A stretch of 64,000 nucleotides of DNA from positions 57,535 to 121,534 of the forward strand of contig NZ_JAMSLX010000011.1 in the NCBI RefSeq assembly GCF_023806085.1, in the 5' to 3' direction. The notes below the pieces were generated by a model. The model saw nothing but the letters and a program-made list of their open reading frames with translations, was not told where the DNA came from and ran no database searches. The position numbers and the translations under genes were made by a program. Shown here piece by piece: positions 52,970 through 62,154 of the stretch. Source of the DNA: Hephaestia sp. MAHUQ-44 (lineage in GTDB: Bacteria; Pseudomonadota; Alphaproteobacteria; Sphingomonadales; Sphingomonadaceae). How positions within the stretch are numbered: the stretch's first letter is position 1; every line of letters begins with the position of its first letter.

Positions 52970-53980
52970 ATGGACGCACGGAACGGCATCGGTGGCAGCC
53001 TGACGGGGCTGGATCTGCGCGCGGAGATCGATCGGCTGCGCAAGGAACGCAACGCCGTCATCCTCGCGCATTATTACCAGAAGCCCGAGCTTCAGGACAT
53101 TGCCGATTTCGTTGGCGACAGCCTCGATCTGTCGCGCAAGGCGGCCGCGACCGATGCCGATGTGATCGCGTTTTGCGGCGTGCGCTTCATGGCCGAAACC
53201 GCCAAGATCCTGAGCCCCGACAAGATTGTGGTGCTGCCCGACATGGATGCCGGGTGCAGCCTTGAGGATTCGTGCCCGCCCGACGAATTCGCAGCGTTCC
53301 GCAAGCAGCATCCCGACGCGATCGCGCTGACCTATATCAACTGTTCGGCGGCGGTGAAGGCGCTCTCCGACGTCATCGTCACCTCGTCGTCGGCCGAGAA
53401 AATCCTAAGCCAGATCCCCGCCGACCAGCCGATCATCTTCGGCCCCGACCGCAACCTTGGGGGTTATCTGGCGCGCAAGACCGGGCGCGACCTGATCCTG
53501 TGGCCGGGGGTGTGCATCGTCCACGAGGCGTTCAGCGAAACCGAATTGCTGAAGCTGCGGGCCGAATATCCCGATGCGCCGATCGCCGCGCATCCCGAAT
53601 GCCCGGCGGTGATCCTCGATCACGCCGATTATGTCGGCTCGACCAGCGGTATCCTCGCTTATGCCAAGGACATGCCCGGCGACACGCTGATCGTCGCGAC
53701 CGAGCCGCATATCATCCACCAGATGGAAAAAGCGTTTCCGAACAAGACTTTCATCGGCGCGCCGGGGGCGGACGGAAACTGCAATTGCAACATCTGCCCC
53801 TATATGGCGCTCAACACGATGGAGAAGCTCTACATCGCGTTGCGCGACCTCGAACCGCGGATCGAGATCGAGGAAGGGCTGCGGCTTCAGGCCAGGAAGA
53901 GCCTCGATGCGATGCTCGCGATGGCGAGCGGCAGCGTCGGCATGGGCGATCTCGGCCCGGTCAAGGTGACGGGGGACTGA
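52970..53980 (+). CDS. nadA: Quinolinate synthase A
   Basis: [4Fe-4S] enzyme condensing iminoaspartate and dihydroxyacetone phosphate to quinolinate for NAD synthesis. The 336-residue protein has the start region [20 protein letters not shown], cluster-type cysteines in [11 protein letters not shown] and [14 protein letters not shown], and [15 protein letters not shown]. No nadB or nadC is adjacent, so it stands alone here. Confidence 0.96.
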   Translation: MDARNGIGGSLTGLDLRAEIDRLRKERNAVILAHYYQKPELQDIADFVGDSLDLSRKAAATDADVIAFCGVRFMAETAKILSPDKIVVLPDMDAGCSLEDSCPPDEFAAFRKQHPDAIALTYINCSAAVKALSDVIVTSSSAEKILSQIPADQPIIFGPDRNLGGYLARKTGRDLILWPGVCIVHEAFSETELLKLRAEYPDAPIAAHPECPAVILDHADYVGSTSGILAYAKDMPGDTLIVATEPHIIHQMEKAFPNKTFIGAPGADGNCNCNICPYMALNTMEKLYIALRDLEPRIEIEEGLRLQARKSLDAMLAMASGSVGMGDLGPVKVTGD

Positions 53981-53986
53981 AACCCA

Positions 53987-54012
53987 CCGTCATGCCGTTC
54001 GTGGGATGACGG
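53987..54012. terminator. Hairpin after nadA
   Basis: CCGTCAT (53987-53993) pairs with ATGACGG (54006-54012) between the convergent nadA and alpha/beta-hydrolase genes. The short stem and lack of a U tract make it a weak terminator. The CGTCATGCCG core resembles repeat family C. Confidence 0.4.
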
Positions 54013-54018
54013 CGACGG

Positions 54019-54744
54019 TCAGTCGGCTTTCTCCCCGCCCAGCACGTCGGCGATCGCGCGCAGCACCTCGGGCTTCAGCTGCACCCCCATGTGGCTCGAT
54101 TGCACTTCGATGCAGCGCCCCGCGCCATCGGCTTCCGAGCGGCAGATCATGCCGTTGACCAGCCCGTCGCTGCGGCTCCAGATCGCGGTGGCGGGAACGG
54201 CGAGCGGCGCCGCCGCCTCGGCGAGCAGCGCCTGGTGGCGCGGCGAATCGACGCGTTCGCCGGTCAGCCATTCGTAGGTACGCCAGAGGTTGGTCGCGTG
54301 CGGGTCGCCCGCAAAGGGCGAGGCGACGGTGATGACCTCGCGGACATGTTCGGGCCAGCGCTGCGCGGCGAAGCGCGCCATGATCCCGCCCAGACTGACC
54401 CCGATCAGCGTCACCGGTTCACCGGTCTCTGCGACGATCCCGGCGATCCGCGCGCCGAGCTTTTCGCCGTCGGGGCCGATCGTGCGCAGCGAGAAATTGT
54501 GCCCGAGCCCCCAGCCGAACGCGCGATAACCGAGCGCCGACAGATAGCGCCGCATGATGAAGTTCGAGCGGTCGGACACGAACAGCCCCGGAATCGCGAG
54601 CACCGGCCGGCCGTCGCCCTTGGGCGCCGCCGCCAGCATCTGCTGCGAAAAGGCGTGGCTGGTGATCGACCAGATCGCGCGCGGCAGTTCGGCCGCCAGT
54701 GCGAGCTTCGAAGGGGCTGCCCTGTCGTCGGCATGTGTCGCCAT
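54019..54744 (-). CDS. Alpha/beta-hydrolase (lipase/esterase-like)
   Basis: A 241-residue alpha/beta-hydrolase with the nucleophile elbow LIGVSLGGIMARFAAQRWPE and a strand-helix start (GRPVLAIPGLFVSDRSNFIM). The catalytic acid and His are plausible in WSRSDGLVN and SSHMGVQL. ATG 54744 overlaps the previous gene's stop by one base (TGATG). The substrate is unknown. Confidence 0.8.
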   Translation of the reverse strand: MATHADDRAAPSKLALAAELPRAIWSITSHAFSQQMLAAAPKGDGRPVLAIPGLFVSDRSNFIMRRYLSALGYRAFGWGLGHNFSLRTIGPDGEKLGARIAGIVAETGEPVTLIGVSLGGIMARFAAQRWPEHVREVITVASPFAGDPHATNLWRTYEWLTGERVDSPRHQALLAEAAAPLAVPATAIWSRSDGLVNGMICRSEADGAGRCIEVQSSHMGVQLKPEVLRAIADVLGGEKAD

Positions 54745-55439
54745 CAAAACCATCCCATCACGGTCGCGGGAAACGGAGTCCACGCACCGACACGAACCCC
54801 GGCGTGGCGCAACGCCGCTCCCGTCCAGGCGTTGCATGTCATCAAAGCGTCATAGCGCCCTTTTGCTCCATAGAAGGTGTCGAAATCCTGATAGCCGCGT
54901 GAAATCCGGGGCATTTCACCCGGCGCGGCATCGATGCTCGCGCGGATGAAGGCGACGAGGCGGCGATATTCGGCGGTGCCGAGCACGATCGGGCGGACGC
55001 TGACGGTGGGGCGGGGCCGGGGCAGATAGGTGACATGCACCAGCGTCGCGTCGCTGCCGAATGCGGCGCGCAGCACGGTCAGCGGGCGGACATCGGCCCA
55101 GGTGGGGGTTTCGAGATAGAAATGGCGCTCGCCCCAGCCGAAGGCGAGATGATCGAGGCGGGTATAGCGCGGGTCGCCGAAATGCTCGGGGCGCACCAGC
55201 CGCGTCCAGTCGATCCCGGCGGCGCGCTTGGGCAGGATCAGATCGGTGTGGACGCCGTTGGTCTCGACATAGATCGTGATTCCTGTCGCGGGTGGTCGCC
55301 AACGGGCATTGGCGGGGATCGCGCCGCCGACCAGCCCGGCGGTCACGTAAACGGCGGTCAGCAGCGCGACTCCTGTCGCCAGCCAGAGGATCGCCCGCCT
55401 CAGAAAACGCCCGTATCGCATCGCGCGATATTCGCGCAT
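54744..55439 (-). CDS. DUF2459 (TIGR02117-type) membrane-anchored protein
   Basis: A protein of about 231 residues with one N-terminal helix (AILWLATGVALLTAVYVTAGLV) and an extracytoplasmic DUF2459 domain (VETNGVHTDLILP, HLAFGWGERHFYLETPTWAD, YDALMTCNAWTGAALRHAGV). The His and Cys residues suggest an NlpC/P60-like or related papain fold, but no activity is known. The start is uncertain among ATG 55448, 55439 and 55421. It is translationally coupled to the hydrolase downstream. Confidence 0.78.
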   Translation of the reverse strand: MREYRAMRYGRFLRRAILWLATGVALLTAVYVTAGLVGGAIPANARWRPPATGITIYVETNGVHTDLILPKRAAGIDWTRLVRPEHFGDPRYTRLDHLAFGWGERHFYLETPTWADVRPLTVLRAAFGSDATLVHVTYLPRPRPTVSVRPIVLGTAEYRRLVAFIRASIDAAPGEMPRISRGYQDFDTFYGAKGRYDALMTCNAWTGAALRHAGVRVGAWTPFPATVMGWF

Positions 55440-55465
55440 CCCGCCCAATATGCTATGCTCTTTCG

Positions 55466-56347
55466 ATGGCAGCAGACACGCATGTCCTCGACAAGCCGCC
55501 CGAAGGCGCCGCCGCCGACTGGACGATTCCGCAGCATTGGGCGCATTACACGCCCGAGGAACATCGCACCTGGGATACGCTGTTCGAGCGGCAGGCGCGG
55601 CTGCTGCCGGGCCGCGCGTCGGACGCCTATCTGCGGGGGCTCGACGTGCTCAAACTCTCCAAGCCCGGCATCCCCGATTTCGCGGAATTGTCCGAACGGT
55701 TGATGAAATTGACCGGCTGGCAGGTCGTCGCGGTGCCGGGGCTGGTGCCCGACGACGTGTTCTTCGATCACATGGCCAACCGCCGTTTCGTCGCGGGCAA
55801 TTTCATCCGTCGCCCCGATCAGCTCGATTATTTGCAGGAACCCGACGTGTTCCACGACGTGTTCGGGCATGTGCCGATGCTCGCCGATCCGGTGTTCGCC
55901 GATTATCTCGCAGCCTATGGTCGCGGCGGGCAGCGCGCGATGGAATTGGGCGCGCTCAAGCATCTCGGGCGGCTCTATTGGTACACGGTCGAGTTCGGGT
56001 TGATCGAGGAGGCCGGCGCCTTGCGCATCTATGGCTCGGGGATCGTCTCGAGCTTTTCCGAAAGCCGCTTCGCGCTCGACGATCCGAGCCCCAACCGCCT
56101 CCGCTTCGATCTGAAGCGCGTGATGCGCACCGAATATCGGATCGACGATTTCCAGCAGAATTATTTCGTGATCCCAAGCTTCGATGAGCTGCTGCGCGTC
56201 ACGGTCGAAAGCGATTTCGCGCCGCTCTACGACGAGATCATGGCGCTGCCCGACATTGCGATCGCCCAAATCCTGCCCGAGGATAACGTCATTACCGAGG
56301 GCACACAGGCCTATGCGCGCGCCAGGGCGCCCGCGGTGGTGGGATAG
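55466..56347 (+). CDS. phhA: Phenylalanine 4-monooxygenase
   Basis: Non-heme iron, pterin-dependent hydroxylase converting phenylalanine to tyrosine. The 293-residue protein has the metal-ligand motif VFHDVFGHVPML (two His), FGLIEEAG with the Glu ligand, and IYGSGIVSSFSES. It is divergent from the DUF2459 gene with only about 26 bp between starts, so their promoters overlap. No regulator (PhhR or Lrp) gene is adjacent. Confidence 0.96.
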   Translation: MAADTHVLDKPPEGAAADWTIPQHWAHYTPEEHRTWDTLFERQARLLPGRASDAYLRGLDVLKLSKPGIPDFAELSERLMKLTGWQVVAVPGLVPDDVFFDHMANRRFVAGNFIRRPDQLDYLQEPDVFHDVFGHVPMLADPVFADYLAAYGRGGQRAMELGALKHLGRLYWYTVEFGLIEEAGALRIYGSGIVSSFSESRFALDDPSPNRLRFDLKRVMRTEYRIDDFQQNYFVIPSFDELLRVTVESDFAPLYDEIMALPDIAIAQILPEDNVITEGTQAYARARAPAVVG

Positions 56348-56537
56348 GATCACCTGCGCGTCACGGGGGTGGGAATTTTCACCAACACGTGGCGTAGGCT
56401 CCATTGTCGCGTGGCGTGCCATCGCCTGATGCCCGGCCGGGCGCCCGGAATTGCGTGCCGTCCTCTTTTTGGCACGTGCTTTGCGAAGCCTCCTGCAATC
56501 GCGCCGACCCCGGTCGGCCCGCTCACAGGAGGTTCGC

Positions 56538-56825
56538 GTGCAGAAGCAATCCTATTGGTCGCTGTTCAACCGCCCCGACACGCTGTTCGGGGTCTGCGAA
56601 GGCGCGGGGCAGGATCTCGGCATCAGCCCCAATCTGCTGCGGCTGGCGTTCGCGGTGGCGATGGTCTGGAATCCGGTCGCGGTGCTGGCGGCTTATGCGC
56701 TGCTCGGCGTCGGGGTCGCGGTGTCGCGCTGGATCGCGCCGATGCCCGTCGCGCCGCCGCTGGCGGTGGTGGCCGAAACGGAACATCACGACGTGGACGC
56801 GCCCGTCTTTGCACAGGCTGCCTGA
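56538..56825 (+). CDS. PspC-domain membrane protein
   Basis: A 95-residue protein with a PspC-type N-terminus (FNRPDTLFGVCEGAGQDLGI) and one transmembrane segment (WNPVAVLAAYALLGVGVAV). PspC domains are linked to phage-shock and envelope-stress responses, but no psp genes are adjacent. GTG 56538 is the start, with AGGAGG 5 bp upstream. About 190 bp before it shows no gene. Confidence 0.82.
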   Translation: MQKQSYWSLFNRPDTLFGVCEGAGQDLGISPNLLRLAFAVAMVWNPVAVLAAYALLGVGVAVSRWIAPMPVAPPLAVVAETEHHDVDAPVFAQAA

Positions 56826-56872
56826 ACCGCCCGCGATGGCATCGGCGGGGTGATCCGGCTATCGCTCTGCCG

Positions 56873-57574
56873 ATGCGCAACGTCTCCAATATCGTCATCC
56901 TCACCGGCGCCGGGATTTCGGCCGAAAGCGGGCTCGCGACCTTTCGCGGCCCCGATGGGCTGTGGGAGGGGCACCGCGTCGAGCATGTGTGCACCCCCGA
57001 GGCGCTGGCGCGCGATCCAACCACGGTGCACCGCTTCTACGACGCCCGCCGCGCGGCGCTGGCGACGGTCGTGCCCAATGCGGCGCACGAGGCGCTGGCG
57101 CGGCTCGACGCGGGGTGGCCGGGCGAACTGCTGGTCGTCACCCAGAATGTCGACGACCTCCACGAACGCGCGGGGGCCCGGCGGCTGCTCCATATGCACG
57201 GCGAGTTGCGCTCGGCGCTATGCGCGTCGTGCGACGCGCGGCAGGATTGGCACGGGCCGATGGGCGAGGGGCGGCACTGCGCGGCGTGTGGCGCGCCCGC
57301 GCTGAGGCCCGACATCGTTTTCTTCGGCGAGATGCCCTATCACATGGATCGCATCGAGCATGCGCTGGCGCGCGCCGATCTGTTCGTGTCGATCGGCACC
57401 TCGGGCGCGGTCTATCCCGCCGCCGGGTTCGTCCAAGCCGCGCGCCATGCCGGCGCGCGGACGCTCGAACTCAACCTCGAGCCATCGGCGGGCAGCGGCT
57501 ATTTCCACGAAACACGGGTGGGCCCTGCCAGCGCGTTGGTGCCGGCATGGGTGGAAGAGATGCTGCGCGCCTGA
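56873..57574 (+). CDS. cobB: NAD-dependent protein deacylase (sirtuin)
   Basis: A 233-residue class III sirtuin that removes acyl groups from lysine using NAD. The motifs GAGISAESGLATFRGPDGLW, TQNVDDLHERAG, HMHGEL with the catalytic His, and two zinc CxxC pairs (CASC and CAAC) are visible. It has the CobB-like length. In other bacteria CobB activates acetyl-CoA synthetase by deacetylation, and an acs gene lies 6 kb away. Confidence 0.94.
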   Translation: MRNVSNIVILTGAGISAESGLATFRGPDGLWEGHRVEHVCTPEALARDPTTVHRFYDARRAALATVVPNAAHEALARLDAGWPGELLVVTQNVDDLHERAGARRLLHMHGELRSALCASCDARQDWHGPMGEGRHCAACGAPALRPDIVFFGEMPYHMDRIEHALARADLFVSIGTSGAVYPAAGFVQAARHAGARTLELNLEPSAGSGYFHETRVGPASALVPAWVEEMLRA

Positions 57575-57587
57575 TCGGCTTGGCCGC

Positions 57588-58481
57588 TCAATCCACCCAG
57601 TCGAGCCCGAGGTCGCGATAGATGCTGCGATCCTCGTCCCAATTCTCCTTCACCTTGACGTGCAGGTAGAGGTGGACGGGATGGCCGAGCAGAGCGGCGA
57701 GTTCGGCGCGGGCCCTGGCGCCGATTTCCTTGATCCGGCTGCCCTGCTTGCCGAGGATGATCGCGCGCTGGGTGGGGCGGGCGACGAGGATCTGCTGGTG
57801 GATCTCGACCGAACCGTCCTCGCGCTCCTTATACGCCTCGGTCTCGACCGCGCTGGCATAGGGCAGTTCGGCGTGGAGCTGGAGGTAGAGCTGTTCGCGC
57901 GTCACTTCGGCGGCGAGCATCCGTTCGGTGACGTCGGACACCTGGTCCTCGGGGAAATGCCACGGCCCCTCGGGCATCGCGGTGGCGAGCGCGGTCTTGA
58001 GTTCGGGGACGCCGTCGCCGGTGGTGGCGGAGACGAAATAGGTTTCGACGAACGGCGTGATCGCGTGGAGCCGCTCGACATGGGTGAGCAGCCGCGCCTT
58101 GTCGGCGATGTCGACCTTGTTGAGGATCAGATATTTGGGCTCTGGGCGCTGGGCAAGCGCCTCGGCGATACTCGTCACCTTGGGGCCGAGGCCGCCCTTG
58201 CCGTCGACGACGAACGCGATCACGTCGGCGCCCTCCGCGCCGCCCCAGGCCGCGGCGACCATCGCGCGATCGAGCCGCCGCCGGGGCTCGAAAATGCCGG
58301 GCGTATCGACGAGCAGGATTTGGGCATCACCTTCCAGCGCGACGCCCATCAGTCGCGTACGCGTGGTCTGCGCCTTGGGGCTGACGATCGCGACCTTCTG
58401 GCCGACCAGCGCGTTGACGAGCGTCGACTTGCCCGCATTGGGAGCGCCGACGACGGCGACAAGGCCGCAGGATTGGGTCAT
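57588..58481 (-). CDS. era: GTPase Era
   Basis: Ras-like GTPase acting in 16S rRNA maturation and 30S assembly. The 297-residue protein has G1 (GAPNAGKSTL), G3 (VDTPGIFEPRR), G4 (LNKVDIADK) and a C-terminal KH domain (GKQGSRIKEIGARARAEL, then VHLYLHVKVKENWDED). It is the last gene of the lepB-rnc-[GIY-YIG]-era cluster. Confidence 0.96.
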   Translation of the reverse strand: MTQSCGLVAVVGAPNAGKSTLVNALVGQKVAIVSPKAQTTRTRLMGVALEGDAQILLVDTPGIFEPRRRLDRAMVAAAWGGAEGADVIAFVVDGKGGLGPKVTSIAEALAQRPEPKYLILNKVDIADKARLLTHVERLHAITPFVETYFVSATTGDGVPELKTALATAMPEGPWHFPEDQVSDVTERMLAAEVTREQLYLQLHAELPYASAVETEAYKEREDGSVEIHQQILVARPTQRAIILGKQGSRIKEIGARARAELAALLGHPVHLYLHVKVKENWDEDRSIYRDLGLDWVD

Positions 58482-58526
58482 GATTGAGAAATCCGGGAAC
58501 AGGAGGGTGGGGTTACGGATCGGGCA

Positions 58527-58868
58527 CTAGCCGATTTTGGGCCCGGGCGCCTTACTCTTTACCGTTCGCCCTGAGCTTGTCGAAGGGCCGTTCTTGCTTT
58601 TGGCCAACGTGCTGATTGCGGCCCAATCGCTTCGGATTAACGCGAGTTTTTTCGCGCGGCTCCAGCCTTTGATCCGCCTTTCAGCTTCCAGCGCTTCCAG
58701 TCGCGATGGAAAGGCCTGACTCCAGACGAGCGTCACCGGGGTGTATTTGCGCGTGAAACCGGGCGTCAGGCCGCTTTGATGCTGGGCGAGGCGGGCTTCA
58801 AGATTGTCAGTATGGCCTGTGTAGAACACACCGCCCCGGCAATGGAGCATATAGGCCCAGAAGCTCAT
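58527..58868 (-). CDS. Small GIY-YIG nuclease-domain protein (2)
   Basis: A 113-residue single-domain GIY-YIG protein. WAYMLHC and VFYTGHT form the motif strands, LEARLAQHQSG the Arg helix, and EALEAERRIKGWSR the metal-site Glu region. The last about 30 residues are low complexity: the segment GPSTSSGRT is simply the translation of the repeat at 58562-58595, so the C-terminus is read through a palindrome. The gene sits between rnc and era, where other genomes have none, and lies between inverted family S repeats, like the GIY-YIG gene at 11941. Confidence 0.85.
   Translation of the reverse strand: MSFWAYMLHCRGGVFYTGHTDNLEARLAQHQSGLTPGFTRKYTPVTLVWSQAFPSRLEALEAERRIKGWSRAKKLALIRSDWAAISTLAKSKNGPSTSSGRTVKSKAPGPKIG
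58562..58595. repeat. Family S repeat, downstream copy at GIY-YIG (2)
   Basis: A 34-bp hairpin-type repeat lying inside the 3' coding part of the GIY-YIG gene. It pairs as an inverted copy with 58886-58919, 290 bp away. Its stem pairs CC with GG where the partner has TG with CA. Confidence 0.88.
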
Positions 58869-58885
58869 GTTGGTGGCTTACGAAG

Positions 58886-58919
58886 AAAAACGGTGCTTCG
58901 ACAAGCTCAGCACGAACGG
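58886..58919. repeat. Family S repeat, upstream copy at GIY-YIG (2)
   Basis: Inverted partner of 58562-58595, identical except for five positions, of which four are two compensatory base-pair changes. It lies in the gap between rnc and the GIY-YIG start. Confidence 0.88.
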
Positions 58920-58923
58920 GAGG

Positions 58924-59586
58924 TCAGGATAGCTTCTCCAGCAGCGCCGCGGCCGCCGCGGTTTCGGCTTCCTGCTTGCTGGTGCCGGTTGCGGTCGCAT
59001 CGGCGAGATTGTTGATCGAGACCCTGATCGTGAAACGCGGCGCGTGGTGCGGGCCCGAACGATCGACGATCTCGTAGAGCGGGGCCTTGCGGTTGTGCGC
59101 CGCGGCCCATTCCTGGAGCGCGGATTTGGGGTGCTGCGGCGCGGCGCTGTGGGTGCGGACGCGATTGCCCCAGGCGCGATGGATGAAAGCGCGCGCGGGC
59201 TCCAGCCCGGCTTCGAGATAGAGCGCGCCGAGTAGCGCCTCGACCACGTCGCCGAGCACATTGTCGCTATCGGCGGCGCCGTCGTCGCGCGCCTGTTTGC
59301 CGAGCTTCAGATAATGGGGCACGCCGATGGCGCGGGCGATCTCCGCGCAGACCGCGCCGGTGACGAGCGCGTTGAGCCGCTTCGAGAGCGATCCTTCGGG
59401 CTCGGCCGGGAAGGTCTCGAACAGCCATTCGGCCATCACCAGCCCGAGCACGCGGTCGCCCAGAAACTCGAGCCGTTCGTAAGTGTCGCGGGTGTGGCTG
59501 CCGTGGGTCAGCGCCCGCTCGAAGCGCGCGAGATTATCGGGCGCACGGCCGAACGTGGCCGTGAGCCAGCCGGAGAGATCGGTCAA
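58924..59586 (-). CDS. rnc: Ribonuclease III
   Basis: Double-strand-specific endoribonuclease processing rRNA and mRNA. The 220-residue protein has the RNase III signature (YERLEFLGDRVLGLVMAEWL), an EALLGALYLE acidic catalytic motif and a C-terminal dsRNA-binding domain (KSALQEWAA to ETAAAAALLEKLS). TTG 59586 is chosen: GGGAG lies 7 bp upstream and the start overlaps the lepB stop (TTGA). An ATG at 59646 would add 20 residues inside lepB. Confidence 0.93.
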   Translation of the reverse strand: MTDLSGWLTATFGRAPDNLARFERALTHGSHTRDTYERLEFLGDRVLGLVMAEWLFETFPAEPEGSLSKRLNALVTGAVCAEIARAIGVPHYLKLGKQARDDGAADSDNVLGDVVEALLGALYLEAGLEPARAFIHRAWGNRVRTHSAAPQHPKSALQEWAAAHNRKAPLYEIVDRSGPHHAPRFTIRVSINNLADATATGTSKQEAETAAAAALLEKLS

Positions 59587-60413
59587 AAGCCGCTCCCGAT
59601 CCGGCTCCAGCGTGCCGCCGTTATCCAGGTCCACGGCTTGATCCATTCGGCCGAACCGTCGGTCGACCAATAAGTGAGGATCGCCTTGCCTTCGAGATTT
59701 TCGATCGGAACGTAGCCGATGCCGCCCGCTTCCTGGCTGAAGCGGCTGTCCTCGCTGTCGTCGCGATTGTCGCCCATCATGAAGACATGGCCTGCGGGCA
59801 CGGTGTAGACGCCAGTATCGTCGGCGGGCGAGAAGCCGCGATCGATCGTGTCGAAACTGGCCCCGCCGGGCAGCGTCTCGCGATAGCGGACATAGCGGCA
59901 CACCGGCGCCCCGGCGGCGTCCACATCCTCGAACGCGGCGTCACAATGATAATTGGCGGATTGCGGGATGATGAAATCGGCGATCTTTTCGCGCGGCACC
60001 GGCTGGCCGTTGAGGATCACCTGCCCCCCGCGCATCTGGATCGTATCGCCGGGCAGGCCGATCACGCGCTTGATGTAATCCTGCTTGTCGCTCGGCGGGG
60101 CCTTGAACACCACGACATCGCCGCGTGCCGGCAGTCGGCTGAAGATCCGCCCCGGAATGAGGGGCACGCTGAACGGCAGCGAGTGTTTCGAATAGCCGTA
60201 ATTCCATTTCGAGACGAACAGATGGTCGCCGATATAGAGCCGCGGCAGCATCGATTCGGACGGGATGCTGAACGGCGCGAAGACGAAGCTGCGGATCACG
60301 AACACCAGCACCGCCAGTTTGAGCAGGAACACCAGCGTGTCGGCGGTTTCGGAGCGCTTCTTGCGCGCCTTGGGCGCGGCAGCAGGCGCGGCGGCTTGTG
60401 GGGTCTCGGCCAT
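59583..60413 (-). CDS. lepB: Signal peptidase I
   Basis: Membrane serine protease that removes signal peptides. The 276-residue protein has an N-terminal transmembrane helix (LKLAVLVFVIRSFVF), the catalytic Ser in PSESMLPRLYIGD, the Lys in YIKRVIGLPGD, and the MMGDNRDDSEDSR box. Its stop overlaps the rnc TTG start, so the genes are coupled. It is divergent from pgi by about 120 bp. Confidence 0.96.
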   Translation of the reverse strand: MAETPQAAAPAAAPKARKKRSETADTLVFLLKLAVLVFVIRSFVFAPFSIPSESMLPRLYIGDHLFVSKWNYGYSKHSLPFSVPLIPGRIFSRLPARGDVVVFKAPPSDKQDYIKRVIGLPGDTIQMRGGQVILNGQPVPREKIADFIIPQSANYHCDAAFEDVDAAGAPVCRYVRYRETLPGGASFDTIDRGFSPADDTGVYTVPAGHVFMMGDNRDDSEDSRFSQEAGGIGYVPIENLEGKAILTYWSTDGSAEWIKPWTWITAARWSRIGSGF

Positions 60414-60530
60414 GTTTCAGGCTTTGCGGCGCGCGCGGCGCAGCGTCAAGCCGGGCGTTTCGGGTGGCAAGCCGGCGGCGGCATCGGTAGAGGGAGCGAG
60501 ACTTCCGATCCACCCGCCGAAGGAACCCCG

Positions 60531-62027
60531 ATGGCCAACCCCGACTGGAGCGCGATCGATGCGCTCGACTCGCCCCGACTCGACACCCTGTTCGCCGAGG
60601 ATGGCGACCGCGTCGGGCGCTTTTCGGTCGATGTCGCGGGGCTCCATTTCGACTGGTCGAAAACCCATCTGACCCAGGCCGCGGTGCAGGCGTTCGCCGC
60701 GCTGGCCAGGGCGCAGGATCTGGCCGGCAAGCGCGAGGCGATGTTCGCGGGCAAGCCGATCAACGTTACCGAGGATCGCGCCGTCGAGCATAGCGCCGAA
60801 CGCGGCGAGGGCGCGCCCGAGGCGGTCGCCCGCGCCGCTGCATTCCACGCCCGGATGCGCGCGCTGATCGACGCGATCGAGGGCGGGGCACTGGGGACGA
60901 TCCGCCACATCCTCCATGTCGGCATCGGCGGATCGGCGCTGGGGCCGGACCTGCTGATCGATGCGCTGGGCCGCGACGAGGATCGCTACGACGTCGCGAT
61001 CGTGTCCAACGTCGATGGCGTCGCGCTCGAAGAGGCGTTCGCGCGGTTCGATCCCGCCGCGACGCTGCTCGTGATCGCCTCCAAGACCTTCACCACCACC
61101 GAGACGATGCTCAACGCGACCAGCGCGCTTCAATGGATGGCCGAGGCCGGGGTCGAGGATGCCTATGGCAAGGTAATCGCGCTCACCGCCGCGCCCGACA
61201 AGGCGATCGAATGGGGGGTGGACGAGACGCGCGTACTGCCGTTTTCGGAAAGCGTCGGCGGGCGCTATTCCTTGTGGTCGTCGATTGGCTTTCCCGCCGC
61301 GCTGGCTCTGGGCTGGGATGCCTTCGCCGAACTGCTCGATGGCGCGGGCGAGATGGATCGCCACTTCCGGCTCGCCGCGCTCCACGAAAACGCCCCCGCG
61401 CTCGCGGCGTTCGCGGACCTGTTCTACACCCAGGTGCGCCACGCCGAGACGCGCGCGACCTTCGCCTATGACGAGCGGCTGCGGTTGCTGCCCTCGTACC
61501 TCCAGCAGCTCGAAATGGAATCGAACGGCAAGGGGGTGACAATCGAGGGTGCCCCCGTTGGGCGGCCGACCGCGCCGATCACCTGGGGCGGGGTGGGCAC
61601 CGACGCGCAGCATGCGGTGTTCCAGTTGCTCCATCAGGGCACGCATCTGGTGCCGGTCGAGTTCGTCGGCGTGATCGAGCCGGGCGACGTGCTCGCCGAC
61701 GATCATCATCGCCAGTTGCTGATGAACATGTTCGCGCAAGGTGCCGCGTTGATGCGGGGGCGCGCCAATCCCGACGATCCCGCGCGCGCCTATCCGGGCG
61801 ACCGGCCGAGCTCGACGATCCTGCTCGAGATGCTCGATCCGCGCACGCTGGGGGCGCTGATCGCCTTTTACGAGCAGCGCGTGTTCGTGCGCGCGGTGCT
61901 GCTGGGGATCAATCCGTTCGATCAGTTCGGAGTTGAGCTGGGCAAGGAAATGGCCAAGGCGGCGGAAAAGGGTGGGCAGGATTTTGATCCCTCGACCACC
62001 GATCTGATGCGCCGCGCTTTCGGATAA
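60531..62027 (+). CDS. pgi: Glucose-6-phosphate isomerase
   Basis: Interconverts glucose-6-phosphate and fructose-6-phosphate. The 498-residue protein has the SIS-fold sugar-phosphate site (VGIGGSALGPDL), SKTFTTTETM, GGRYSLWSSIGFP and HQGTHLVPVEFVG. ATG 60531 has AAGGAA 5 bp upstream. Sphingomonads largely use the Entner-Doudoroff route, so a gluconeogenic or pentose role is likely. Confidence 0.97.
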   Translation: MANPDWSAIDALDSPRLDTLFAEDGDRVGRFSVDVAGLHFDWSKTHLTQAAVQAFAALARAQDLAGKREAMFAGKPINVTEDRAVEHSAERGEGAPEAVARAAAFHARMRALIDAIEGGALGTIRHILHVGIGGSALGPDLLIDALGRDEDRYDVAIVSNVDGVALEEAFARFDPAATLLVIASKTFTTTETMLNATSALQWMAEAGVEDAYGKVIALTAAPDKAIEWGVDETRVLPFSESVGGRYSLWSSIGFPAALALGWDAFAELLDGAGEMDRHFRLAALHENAPALAAFADLFYTQVRHAETRATFAYDERLRLLPSYLQQLEMESNGKGVTIEGAPVGRPTAPITWGGVGTDAQHAVFQLLHQGTHLVPVEFVGVIEPGDVLADDHHRQLLMNMFAQGAALMRGRANPDDPARAYPGDRPSSTILLEMLDPRTLGALIAFYEQRVFVRAVLLGINPFDQFGVELGKEMAKAAEKGGQDFDPSTTDLMRRAFG

Positions 62028-62039
62028 TTCCAATCGTCC

Positions 62040-62124
62040 GGTCACGCTGAGCCGGTCGAAGGGCCATTTTTCTGTGGCAAGCCCTTGAAGAAGAGCGGTG
62101 CTTCGACAAGCTCAGCACGAACGG
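62040..62124. repeat. Family S inverted repeat pair
   Basis: Copies 62040-62071 (degenerate) and 62090-62124 (regular, inverted) face each other across 18 bp in the pgi-gor gap. Same relative orientation as the other family S pairs. Confidence 0.83.
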
Positions 62125-62154
62125 TTTGTTTTCTTTGCTCCGGAGCCCCCGACC

